From the NCBI GenBank assembly GCA_020002185.1, contig CM034532.1:46209506-46273505 (forward strand): DNA of 64,000 nucleotides, read 5' to 3'. The notes under the pieces are model-generated. The model was not told where the DNA came from. It did no database searches and saw nothing but the letters and a program-made list of their open reading frames with translations. Source of the stretch: Paraescarpia echinospica. Lineage: Eukaryota > Annelida > Polychaeta > Sabellida > Siboglinidae. A program made the position numbers and the translations under genes. This document shows, one piece after another, positions 1-10,261 of the stretch (the first letter of the stretch is position 1; each line of letters begins with the position of its first letter).

Positions 1-398
1 AACATGAAAACAGAGTTACCTGTTCCATTACTCGTTATCAGCCTGAGGTGGCAATCATTAGCAGGACGTTCGCTTAATCATTTGTAGGCCCTACTTGGTC
101 TCTATATACAGTTTTTAACACTGTCATTTCAGATATAAACAAAATTCTTAAAAGGTTCTTAAAATTGGTATGGTGTGTCAAATTGCAGGCGAATGTAAAT
201 CGTGGAAGCATGTGTAATGGCTCCATGGGGGTACCGTGACCCACCACGTGGGGCCCTTGAGCCAGCATATCAGTAAAACGTCAACAACTTTGCCCGTGAC
301 GCTGAATATGGAAGCTTTCCGGGTACTGTGACTGTTCGATATAAAACAAAGAAATAACGAGAATGCAATAGACATACAACAAATACAGCGCCTGTGTC

Positions 399-432
399 CT
401 TGTTATACCTTGTTATACCTTGTTATACCTTG
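399..432. repeat. 10-bp tandem repeat, three copies
   Basis: The unit TGTTATACCT is repeated three times exactly, with a short partial unit on each side. It lies inside the larger degenerate array. Confidence 0.9.
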
Positions 433-674
433 ATTAACTGTGAAAATTAAAACATCGTAATTTTCGCTTTTCACCCTTAAAGGTATCATGTTCTTGTTTA
501 CCATGTACCGGAAGTAGGATTGCGCGATATTGCTGATCTATAAATGCATAATTATCACACCTAAGAGTTACTCCACATGTTCTGGATTAACACATCAGAA
601 AGAGATTATATAACTAACTTAATTAGGCATACGCCTGTTTGGAAATGTGCCTCTGTAGAAAACTAAGTATTTAC

Positions 675-765
675 CTGTTGCTGTTGCAATTGCTCTTTCG
701 TTGCTCCTTCCTGTGACGTCACGTCTTGCCACGATTCGCGTTGAGCAATTTCCAACATGAAAACA
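675..765 (-). other. exon-like Q block with ATG and splice donor
   Basis: On the minus strand an ATG opens a frame of 28 codons, ending in a glutamine run, that reaches CAG|GTAAAT, a good donor match. The exon-like stretch includes TGACGTCA (714-721). The homologous copy at 1622-1720 has lost both the open frame (in-frame TGA) and the donor. It belongs to the tandem array at 240-3090. No protein family is recognised, and transcription is unproven. Confidence 0.25.
714..721. promoter_or_regulatory. perfect CRE-type palindrome TGACGTCA (array copy)
   Basis: TGACGTCA, the ATF/CREB binding consensus. Other perfect copies in the left array and next to it are at 1429-1436, 1662-1669, 2878-2885 and 3645-3652. 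Those at 714, 1662 and 2878 sit at equivalent places in the Q blocks. Confidence 0.6.
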
Positions 766-1140
766 GAAAACATTCGTGATTTAACTGAAGGTAAATTAGC
801 ATCACGATATCAGTGGACTTGCCTTACTCTCATAGATCGTTGCGTCAAATAGTCACCATCGTGCACAGAGACCAGGAATGGGCACACTAGCAACTGCTTC
901 ACTGTAAATAGTCTGCCATCCCACCATCTAGACGGGAACAACATCCTTCTTACAAAATAAAACACATTTTTGATATATCACGCAACAAAATAGTCTTTCA
1001 AGAGATGTTAGCTGACGATAAAGATGATGCAGGAAAATATATATAGCACAATGTCTAGAAGTTTATCCTAAGACATCCTAAAAAAATAGATTACGGAATT
1101 GTAGTTTTGCAGACACCTGTATCTAAGTTACAGCTGCAGC

Positions 1141-1197
1141 TTTTGCTCCTCGCGTTATCTTTTGCTCCTCGCGTTATCTTTTGCTCCTCGCGTTATC
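1141..1197. repeat. 19-bp tandem repeat, three copies
   Basis: The unit TTTTGCTCCTCGCGTTATC occurs three times in tandem without change. It contains two CpGs per unit, typical of this CpG-rich part of the window. Confidence 0.95.
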
Positions 1198-2143
1198 TTG
1201 TGGTGTTCAACTAAACTAAAACTAAAGAAGCGTAGAGTAACATCACAATAACGGAACGTTTTCCATTGCATATGCGGCGTGAAACGTCAACAGCCTGGCC
1301 CGTGTCTCTCGATAGGGAACCATCCTGGATAGGGTCTAATGCAACTGTTTCCTACCTAAAATAAAGATAAAATGTATACAATAAAACCCAACCCATCGTG
1401 TGTGCCCTTGCTGTACCTGAGCCAACGGTGACGTCATAACGTTGTCACTGCCTTCTGACCCTCGATCCTTTACTGCGTTAAGATTGCCCGGTATGCGGCG
1501 TTATTGCTGGTCTCTGATAATTATCATATCTAAAAGTCACAACAGATGTTTTTAATTATAACACTACGTAGATCTACACGTGTTTAATAAGACGATTCCG
1601 TAACAAAAATTGTTACATTTTATGTCGCTGTTGTCGCGTCTCTCTTTGTTACTCCGTCCCGTGACGTCACTCCTTGTCACGATTCACGTTGAACAAATAT
1701 GAAAAAATGCACAATTTAACAAAATAACTGATAGTCTCTTTATATCCTCGTCCCTGTCTTACAGGCATAGGTTGTAGTGTCAAAGCTTCGACGTCATAGG
1801 CAGAGACCGAGCGCTCGCCAAGGAATGGACGACCACATCCTCGACTGCATCACGGTGTAGTCTACTACCCTATCGTCTGATGGAAAGAAAACATGCATTA
1901 TAATTTAAAAATCTAATTATTAAGAACCATAGAACACAATATATTCTTCCGGAAAGGTGTCACCTGGTGCAACGTATATTGCCGAAAAAACCGATGAAGA
2001 TAATTATATGTTCAATGGTATTTAAAATAGCCCGACACCAGGACGTCTAGAATGTTACTCCTACGACAACAAAACTAAAAACCAGTGAACAAAATTGCAG
2101 CTTGGAGACACATGTCTCTACAAAAGCGATTACATACTTACCT

Positions 2144-2253
2144 TTTGCTTGACGCATTATTTTTAGTTGCCCGCTGACGCCGCGACTGATGCTTCCGCAT
2201 GAAAACACACCGAAAAGAAAACCCTAGCTAGCGACCGTGTGTCGGACCACCTG
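2144..2253 (-). other. exon-like segment, splice sites both sides
   Basis: Read on the minus strand, the acceptor-like GTTTGCCTTCCAG precedes position 2253 and the strong donor AAAAG|GTAAGTA follows position 2144. Inside, an ATG opens a short basic frame (MRKHQSRRQRATKNNASSK) that stays open to the donor. The segment aligns with the neighbouring exon-like segment 2344-2473, including the CAAAAG|GT end. The consensus signals are seen; that they are used is inference. No family match. Confidence 0.3.
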
Positions 2254-2343
2254 GAAGGCAAACAACAAGTTAAGAATTAACAAACTAAAACAATAGAGTC
2301 TGTATAATTGCTGATGTGGAGATACTAATTATATAAATACCTT

Positions 2344-2473
2344 TTGTTTTATGCTAGGTCTTCATATGTCCGCTGATGCACAGTTGACACTTCGCATATA
2401 GGCCTACAACAGAACAACTATAAAACTAACAGAGCAACGAAACTCTGGTGCAGCCTACTACCCTAAGAGCTGA
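2344..2473 (-). other. exon-like segment, splice sites both sides
   Basis: On the minus strand GTATTGCCTTTCAG precedes the segment and CAAAAG|GTATTTAT follows it. It starts with the P-block core and runs directly into a Q block, so it looks like a compact P-Q fusion. The ATG in the Q part is followed by only 11 codons before a TGA, so it does not support a conserved coding exon. The gap to the next left segment (2254-2343) would be a 90-bp intron. Confidence 0.3.
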
Positions 2474-2601
2474 AAGGCAATACACATAAGTTAAGACTTG
2501 TAGCATTACCCTTTCTCGATATTCCTTCTTCCGATGTCCCCTGACGTTACGGCACATAAAAACAGAAAAAGACTGAGCTAACAGAGCAGTTAAATAAACT
2601 G

Positions 2602-2810
2602 GTTAGGGTCACTTCTGCGTCCTCTTCTGGGTCCTCTTCTAAATGCGCTTTTGCGTCCTCTTCTGTGTCCTCGTCTACGTCCTCTTCCCTGTCCCCTTCT
2701 GAGTCCACTTCTGTGTCCTCTTCTGCTTCCTCTTCCACGTCCTATGCTGTGTCCTCTTCTGCGTCCGCTTCTACGTTCCTCTTCTGCGTCCTCTTCTGGG
2801 TCATATCACC
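2602..2810 (-). repeat. 12-bp minisatellite with acidic coding potential
   Basis: A degenerate 12-bp unit close to GAAGAGGACRCA (minus strand) is repeated about 17 times. Because 12 is a multiple of three, a minus-strand frame (2547-2738) reads a Glu/Asp-rich tract of EED-type four-residue repeats, and another frame reads an Arg/Gly-rich tract. An acceptor-like TGTATTTCAG lies just outside its minus-strand start near 2811. It sits within the tandem array, so it could be a repeat-expanded exon. Coding is unproven. Confidence 0.6.
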
Positions 2811-3802
2811 TGAAATACAAACATTTTAAGGATTAGCGACATACTTTTTGCTAGATACTTCAGCTTCTTGTGTCCGCTGACGTCACGGCTGACGCTTTGC
2901 ATCTACAACATAAGGAAGACCAAATTGAACAGAGCAATGAATATGCTGACCCGTCAACCTGAGTAGGGATCCTTTCCGGGTCCTAGCTGGAAGCCATGTC
3001 AGCTGCGCCAGGGGCTAACTATGGACAGGGGCGACCACACCCTGGACTGCATACTATGCAGCCTGCTACCAAATTATCTAAGAATTATTGGCATTAGCAC
3101 ACTAGTCTTCATACTGATGATGCAAGGTATCTTCATACCGTGCAATATCTGCATGCGTATTTACAAAAAAAAAACCTTTGGAATGTGCCCCCGTTTAGGT
3201 TACAATAAACTGAAATTACGGCGGCGCGGCGGCGAAAAAAAATCAACAGCACTCCCCCGCCGTCTTCCGATGTCATGATCCGACAGCGCAGCTGCGCAGA
3301 TAGTAACAGTAATTTTAAACCATTCATTATACATGTGAGGAATCTGTGTAGCACATAACAACAAACAGTGCATTTAGCTTTGCCCACTCTCAGTCTCGGA
3401 ACTGTTTCAAGTGTTTCAACTTTGGCGTTGCCGTGCCCGTGATATTGTCGTAATAGTAGTAAATTAGAAAATTCGTACTGCGCATATTTTCGCCATTCGT
3501 CACGCATGACTTGTTACTACTACTTACAATATTGTTGCGTTTACAAACTCGATCTTACTTTCTGACAAGACATCAACGCGCCGCATATTTCTTTATTGGC
3601 GCCTCGCTCTCGACCGTTCACCATGGAAAATGCGTAAAAAGTGATGACGTCATTTCCGCCCTAGACGTCTCGTCTTACGGTGTTTTCGTTTTTTTAAATA
3701 GTGTGCAAGCGCGGAAAGTGTAGTCACGTCTGCTATGTAGTGCGACACGCGCTATCAGAGCGCGCATTTATATAAGTATAGGGCCTTTGGCTTTGTTTAT
3801 AT

Positions 3803-4159
3803 ACTACACAACGATTGAAGTGGATTGACTTTACAAACGGAAACATTATCAACTGGTACTGTAAATAGATTGTTTGAGAAGTTGTAATGAAATGAAATTC
3901 TTCGATAAACGAACGACACAAAAAGACGTCCCTCGCGCTACGAAAACACGCCACAAAAATAGGTTTCACAAGTACGTTTAGTATATAATTATGTATATAT
4001 ATATATATATATATATTCCGTAGCGCGAGGGACGTCTTTTTGTGTCGTTCGTTTATTTACATTTTTTTATTTCACTATAACTTCTCAAATAATCTATTTA
4101 TAGTACCAGTTGATAATGTTCCGGTTTGTAAAGTCAATCCATTTCAGTCGTTGTGTAGT
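3803..4159. mobile_element. foldback (long inverted repeat) element, 357 bp
   Basis: Two arms of about 140 bp (3803-3942 and 4019-4159) are near reverse complements of each other. The outer ends are ACTACACAACG and CGTTGTGTAGT; the inner ends are CCCTCGCGCTACG and CGTAGCGCGAGGG. The 76-bp loop ends in a TA dinucleotide run. Scattered mismatches show that the arms have diverged since the palindrome formed. There is no transposase inside. This structure fits a non-autonomous foldback or MITE-like element. I see no clear target-site duplication, so the superfamily is unassigned. Confidence 0.8.
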
Positions 4160-6657
4160 CTTATTTCTGATTAAAAGTGATGGTGTTATTGGCACACTTA
4201 TGTTTGGCGGAAATTGGCAGTAAGCCGAAGTCGTATGCGTTTTTACAATCTTCACAATTTTGATTGGACTTGCAATCAATCAGTCATTTATATTATATTC
4301 CACAACAGCGTTTGATTTAATATATTTATTATAAACTCGTATGTATAGCGATACCTTTATATTATATATATGCATACGAGTTATTTACTTTTTTTAGTCT
4401 ATATATATATATATATACCAAAAAATAATTTTCTACCATATCGGAGAGGAAGCCAATTGCAGAGATTTCAGAAGCGGCAGCGAATGCGAGAAACGCGAAA
4501 CCGCGTGACCACCCTTGCCAAACAACGTTGCATTCGTTGTAATGTTGCGATCTCATCAAGAATATTATTGTAAAAAAGGAATTGCAATAGTAAATTATGA
4601 AGATATCATGTGTTAATGGGATGGTTTAATTTGGCGTGGTCGAATCACGCGATGTGAGAGTGCGTCGCTCGGACGCACCGAGACATGAAAGGACAGAGTG
4701 CGACGTGGCACGTTCAGGTTCATTGTTTCTCCAATTACTTTCGATTTACTATGATTTATTTATTGTAATTTTCGCACGTCAGCGCCGAGGACAATCGCAA
4801 GTAGTGTGGTGCACATGAAGTATTAATGCGATCGTCGGAGTTCGTGCAATCTGCTGGCTTGAATATTTCGAGTCTGACGTTGGAAAGTTCTGCGCCTGCG
4901 TGGGACAACCAATTGGGTGGGACACGGGCAATTAAACATGGTCATAACTAATGCAGGGAAGTTCATCGGAATCTCATGTACTTGGCAACGATGTTATATT
5001 TGAGGTGAATGCGGTGGTGGTGACTCGTGAATAGCCTAACATTGTCAAATGTAACAATAGGCCTACCATAATATGGTCATTGCATTGGTGTCTCTAACGA
5101 TATAGGCCTAATATTGTTCACACATTCGTGATGTTTTCTCTTTCTATGTCCGTCCTTCTATTAAAATAACATCTAGCTCCCTGCTCCCATCGCCGTTCCT
5201 CGCCTATTTCCTCGCCGCCTCACTGGGATAACGGTGTGGTGGGTCCTATTTCATTATAACAGTATGACCTAACCGCATGCGTGCTTGTTGCGGTATATGC
5301 ATTAAATTTAATAAACACTCTATTCCCCAAACAACTGATCAGAATCGGTGTAGTGCCAGTCATCGGCAGCCAGTCAGACATTAGATTGTGTGTGCAATCG
5401 CCCCGATCCCGACTCCCTTCTCGGGATCAGGAAGGAGCCAAGATCGGATGTGTGTGTGCCTGTGCGTGCGTGCAAGCGTGCGTCTGTTCATGTACAAATT
5501 GTATGACTGTACATGGTGCATAGGCCCTCTATCTACAATTGTACGTGCGTATGACGCCGTACGGAGAGCCAACGTATCACGTATGTGCGTGCGTGGGAAG
5601 ATTTTCCTATTTAATGGAGATAAATTGAAAGGAGACGGACGTTTGAGATTGCCGATGATAATAATAATAATAGCGTTCGCAACTATAGGGGCCTACCGTC
5701 GTGGCATCGAATTTCCATATACCTATTGATAAAGATACGTTCCGTACACCCCTAACCGTATTTTAATAAGTAGGGCCCTAATATCATTGTCAGTCGTACT
5801 ACCAGGAGGTGAATCCAGTATTTCGTAATATGTGTGTGGCACTATAATTATGATACCCATGCTTAATCTCTGTAGTTTCCACAAGCAAGAACACTACAGG
5901 GGACTAAATACTAATCAATTCATTTTAGGAGAGGTTACACCGCAATAAACATAAACTATAACTACAAACATTAACTTGCCTATAAATTCCGCGCATAACA
6001 AAATCTCGTTTTTTTTTATTACCGTGAGTGTTGACATTTTGTTATTACCGTGAGTGTTGACATTGTGTTAGTGGTTCCCCGTAAAGGTCATCTAAGACTT
6101 CTGTGTGGGTTCGCTTGAGGGTTCATCTTTCCCGGTGGGCTGCGGTCTGTGACGCCACAGGAGAGAACACGGCAAGTAGGCTAAATGCCAACATGGGAGA
6201 GTACGTTTGCTTGGCCTAACATCGTTTGACGTCGTTTTTCAGCAGCTGACGGTGTACGTATATCACCATATTTTTTGTTTTAATGTTTTGCTTGTCAAAT
6301 TTCTCAGCAGAAACTTGCAGCATGTTTTTCAAGACTTGTTTTGGATTGTTACAAACATAACACACAATAACGCGGTACCATGATAATTATAGTGACACTA
6401 GAACGTGGGAAAATAGCAGTGATCTCACGATACAATAGCAATATATTCTTGGAAAGTGACAGTAATATAGTTTCCTTGTTGAACAAAAAATACAACTGTT
6501 AACCGCGGTTGATTGACGTGTTGGTTCTGACTACCAGCATATCAGCAATCACTAAGTTATCATAAATATATGTTAGACTGCTGTGCATCATGCGTGTGAA
6601 TGCGCGTGCATGCGGACGTGTGGACGATTGTGCGCTCGTGCGTGCATGCGTGTGTGA

Positions 6658-6658
<1 letters not shown>
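4160..6658. other. no recognised gene; CpG-rich unique DNA
   Basis: Nothing codes convincingly here. Visible items are a short TA run near 4398-4416, a perfect 8-bp hairpin GATCCCGA/TCGGGATC at 5404-5427, and a 23-bp direct repeat at 6017-6039 and 6042-6064 (unit core ACCGTGAGTGTTGACATT). Short open frames in this stretch lack family resemblance. Confidence 0.5.

Positions 6659-6724
<66 letters not shown>
6659..6724. repeat. compound (TG)n-(GA)n microsatellite
   Basis: An uninterrupted TG run passes directly into a GA run. Flanking GCGTGCATGC-type words extend the low complexity on both sides. Reading frames through it (Val/Cys or His/Thr repeats) are artefacts of the repeat. Confidence 0.97.
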
Positions 6725-6726
<2 letters not shown>

Positions 6727-6910
6727 TGCATGCGTGCGTGCGTGCCTATGCGTATCTGCGTGCGGACGCCGAAACCGAAACCGAAAGCGATATAATAATA
6801 TTATTATTAAATGCGTTTTGACCAAGTACTGTTTTGTATTAGGGCTACAGAATGGTCTCTGTGATTGGCAAACGACACCAAATAACAGATCACCAGTTTA
6901 ATACACATAT

Positions 6911-7070
6911 GGGGCCGGTTTCGTGAAGGGTACTTAAAGTTACGCAATTACTTAGCGTCACGTGTTTGCGTAAACTCCTATGTTCGTTTATATAAAAAAA
7001 TCACGTCATTTACTAAGACGATCACCTTAGCGTTAAGAACGTTCTTAGCCGCTTTATGAAACCGGACCCC
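6911..7070. mobile_element. short palindromic MITE-like element, 160 bp
   Basis: The ends are imperfect inverted repeats: GGGGCCGGTTTCGTGAAG at the left and, reverse-complemented, GGGGTCCGGTTTCATAAAG at the right. The complementarity continues inwards with TTA-rich palindromic words (AAGAACGTTCTT). Its size, palindromic form and lack of coding capacity fit a MITE. No target-site duplication is obvious. Confidence 0.65.
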
Positions 7071-7561
7071 GAAGAGCGACTCTTTCAGCTACGCCAACGT
7101 CTCGCGAGATCCAGTTAACGTATCACAGTTTGCACGTGAAGCTCCTTTTTGAGCTTGCGCGGAAAACTAACAGGTATAGAAAATCGTATGGGCTAATATG
7201 TTGTCTTACCTATCTAACTATATGTTACCCGGTTTACTGGTGTGCATCAGTCAGGGTTGAAATATGTCTAGGTCAACATATTTCCTAGCTCTTTCTATTC
7301 GTTCACCGACAAAGGATATGAAACGATAATCGAGCAGTCTAGTCTTTCTTGTTACATCTTTCTAAACATTTGGCACCATGGCGTTAATTGTTCTAATTAT
7401 ACCGGTCCACTATGATCAGATCTGCTACAATAAAATGATAGCGACGAGGTGTTTACCATTGTGTCTTTATCCTGCAGATAATCTGATTCGAAAGCCCATG
7501 AGATCACCGCTGCACGTTTATCAATCTAAATACTGTTCGAGCCTTGCGATCGACACATTAA

Positions 7562-7759
7562 TTGCCCTTAAAATGTCGTCAGTGCGATCTTGTCGCCGAG
7601 TTTAATCGGAACACTCGGCTGCGTCGCCACGCGATTGTCCACAGGGAGCGCGGCAATCGCACTGCACCGTCTCCTAATGAAAATGTTGTGTCCGAAACGA
7701 CGTGCAAATTGACTATTTCGCGTGTTACTGCGACCGTGTTAACGCGCCGGCTAAGCTAA
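7562..7759 (+). pseudogene. zinc-finger-like fragment (weak)
   Basis: The frame reads CRQCDLVAEFNRNTRLRRH followed by AIVH. This gives paired Cys and His residues with the F-x5-L-x2-H-x3-H spacing of a classical C2H2 finger, but there are five rather than three residues between the second Cys and the Phe. There is no ATG; a stop lies immediately upstream and no second finger is seen. It could be a chance match, an exon scrap or a decayed finger. Confidence 0.2.
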
Positions 7760-8361
7760 TGAAACTGCAATCGAAGTCGTTTGGACACAGCCCCGCATGA
7801 TAATTAATTACATCGCCAACTATTAACGTCCGATGCTGCAGGTTGCGACTGCGCAGGCGCGACGTGCCAGTATTAATAACGTCAAATGTGATAGGTCATA
7901 TTTTAGGAAAAGAACGAACTAGAACTGTTGCAGATGACGAGAATCGAGCAATGACCTGAATTGAAGCGTTCGCGCGTCGCTGCATAGAGACTAATTACAT
8001 TGGCAGGACGAGGCTAGCTTCAAGGGCGAATGACCAACTGGGGGACGGGTATTATTCGTAACGAAATTGGTAGTGATTTATGAAATATTGTATATTTTGC
8101 CAACGATTGTTTTGCATTGAAAATATTGTATTCATAGACGGCGCCATTGCACCTAGCTATGGAGACTGAAAACAATCTACTTGTTTTACAGAACTGTGTT
8201 TCCTGCCCGGGTTTCACTCTCGTGTCATTTTACAGTCTCTTGTCCGTCACTGCTATTCGCGATTGACGTGCCTACCTAATGTACGATACGCAATATCTTA
8301 GACACATTCCTCATCCATAGATCGTTCATGGTACGCAATAGTCACCCCTCCAGTCAATATT
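7760..8361. other. no recognised gene
   Basis: CpG-rich unique sequence with no convincing frame, repeat or RNA gene that I can identify. Confidence 0.5.
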
Positions 8362-8630
8362 TAACAAGACTGCCACCCGGATAATTATAACTCTAGAATC
8401 CAGAGGGCAAGTGAACAAGGACGCATTTGGCTTATCGAATCCAACCTTTCTTTTTCTCTGTGTGTATCCTGCCCTCCTGACGTTCTATATGTCGATTTAG
8501 TTTTTAAGCATAGACCTATTCACGCTGCTACACAACCAACAGATAACCAGTTCCAATCATGTATAGCCGTCTGTGAGAATGAATACTTTCTGACATATAT
8601 TCTACATTGTTCATTCACTCTTGTTATTTA
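8362..8630 (-). mobile_element. 3' fragment of CR1/L2-like LINE, diverged
   Basis: The left end TTTAACAAGACTGCCACCC matches the 3' terminal signature of the three LINE copies at 16-22 kb (TTTAACAAG then ATTGCCATCC). Downstream words also align in order: GTGAACAAGGA, TTTGGCTTATCGA, GTCGATTTAGTTTTTAA and TATTCACGCTGCTA. It corresponds to the minus-strand 3' end of that family, including the last codons of the reverse transcriptase frame, now broken. It is clearly older than the copies at 16-22 kb. Confidence 0.8.
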
Positions 8631-9778
8631 CGTATTTTGTAGATTACAAAAAAATACGTTCCACAATCCTAGCCGTATTGTTGTCTATACAGATTAAGCA
8701 ACGTTTTGCATATACTTATGTGGCTGTGGTATTCAGTTAATTTGCAAACGTCTATATTTTGTCCAATGTATTGAGGTACTGGGAAAATACTACGTCGACG
8801 CTCGAATACGTGTTGTCTCATTTGCAGCGGGTCGTGAAGTAGAGCTATGTTAGCAGTATCATATTCACTTAGATGCCATCCGTTCACATGTTAAAAATAA
8901 AGTGCGGTTTCTACAGTCAAAGAAAAAAACGTCTTGTGACTTCTAGTTCACTACAAGTGTGCGTCATACTACTCAATTAGATAGCCTATCTTTTGGCGGT
9001 GGATCGAATCACTGCACAGTAACGGCAATGTTTGCGTGTCCTAGGAATCGTGGACCGCCACACAAAAGATTCGGATAATTAAAACTCCAGTAGAGCGCAT
9101 CGGAAGCTCAAGCAACGCAGGTATAAGATGCCGCTGGAAATAACTTGAGACATTATACCTGGGATGTAACTAAAAACAGAACAGAAACAAATTAATTACA
9201 AAAAGGATCCATGCACGCCCGGAACATCTCGTATCCGCTCTCATTCACGCACGATTCTTGCTAATATAAAAAAAACGGCGTATTGGGTGGCAAATGACTT
9301 AACTTGCGGGTCATTTATAAGACGAAGAGTTCAACCCATCGAAAACCCGAAATCCACAAATAATAATCGTTTTAAAAAGATAATATCACGGTAATGGCTA
9401 TTACGCATAAGGCCCAAAAAGTTTTAAAAGAAAACAAAAGGCATCTATTGGGCCTACGCCTCTACAAGAGTTAATCGAAACTAACCATTTGAAACTACAA
9501 TAAAAAATTGTATAGCATGCCTGTAGTTTACTAGAAGATATTGAAGGTATATTGCACATACACTGTCATTGTGGTAGATAGCTTCTCGTCAAGATGTTGT
9601 AGACCCAACTCTTCCGAGTTCGCCAGTCGCCAAAGTGGGAACACTAAACTAGTTTGCGTCGCTCAGTAACCGGTATCTTTCGGCGAACCGTTTGTTAACG
9701 TTCTCAACTATTATTCTCTCAGGTGGTCATGCCACTTTCAGTGATGTAAGTTGTTGTGTATATTGTGACCTGTTTGTG
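8631..9778. other. no recognised gene
   Basis: Mixed-composition unique DNA. Short frames such as 8669-8887 (minus) show no domain. I see no repeat beyond isolated homopolymer runs. Confidence 0.5.
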
Positions 9779-10110
9779 GAGCGGAGTGACGTAGCGTTTA
9801 GAGCTCCGGACTCTTAATGGAGAGATTCCGGGTTCGAACCCTCTCACTGCCGTTTCGAACTTTGGGCAAGTTCGTTCACTCCACGTTGCTCCAGTTCACT
9901 CAGGTGCACGAACGAGTACCTGGCTTTAGACAGTGGTGGATGTTTGTGTACAAATAGACTTCGCGCAGTAATTGCAGCGTGGCTGAATGCTTCCCAGAAA
10001 AGTCGCGATGGTGTGCGATTGAACAAGTCTGCCAGGGAGTAAAGTGTAAAGCGCCTTAATCCGTCCTAAGGACTGGATATAAGAACTTAGAAGGCTCGAA
10101 CAGTATTAAG
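9779..10110 (+). mobile_element. tRNA-derived SINE, nearly full length
   Basis: The 5' part resembles a tRNA: an A-box-like TAGCGTTTAGAG near 9792 and a perfect B-box-like GGTTCGAACCC at 9831-9841 flank an anticodon-arm-like stretch. A tRNA-unrelated body follows, with the word TTTGGGCAAG and then GTTGCTCCAGTTCACTCAG (9859-9902), a central segment that recurs in the decayed copy at 22965-23099. The 3' side has GTAAAGCGCCTT and ends in TATAAGAACTT-type words. RNA polymerase III transcription and LINE-assisted mobilisation are known for this class. The exact SINE family is not assigned. Confidence 0.8.
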
Positions 10111-10261
10111 TCTTATAAGAATGCGTTATATAAGAACTTGTGTCTACTTTTGTATGCAGTAAGTTCGGGTAATCGTTGCCGTCGGGTAAATAGTACCGGC
10201 GAGATTTCCAAGAACTGGATGACACTTCGAATTTGAATGATGGACTGTTATATAACTAAGG

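Larger units (their letters stand above)
240..3090 (-). repeat. degenerate tandem array with splice-like block borders
   Basis: Three kinds of sequence block recur in the same order when read on the minus strand. Block P (about 3005-3090, 1790-1880, 860-945) shares the core GGTAGtAGaCTaCA followed by a GTGGTCG-like stretch. Block Q (about 2849-2905, 1622-1720, 675-765, with shorter relatives at 2508-2570, 2344-2400 and 2144-2210) usually carries an ATG and a TGACGTCA or near match. Block R (about 2945-2990, 1270-1345, 280-355) shares GTTGACGTTT. The two left units are about 0.94-0.99 kb apart; the right unit is longer and internally expanded. Several P and R blocks are preceded on the minus strand by pyrimidine-AG and several Q blocks are followed by GT(A/G)-type donors. 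Reading frames are not conserved between copies, and at least one Q copy has a stop. It may be a decayed tandem-exon array or simply an old tandem duplication. Confidence 0.6.

Noticed and set aside
2474..2507. 34-bp mini-introns in the tandem array (also 2812-2846)
   Set aside because: Donor- and acceptor-like words are present, but the length is below what most animal spliceosomes handle; kept only as array borders.
6499..6901. His/Thr- and Val/Cys-rich frames, and similar ones at 27.2, 31.6, 34.0 and 46.9 kb
   Set aside because: Translations of TG/CA microsatellites.
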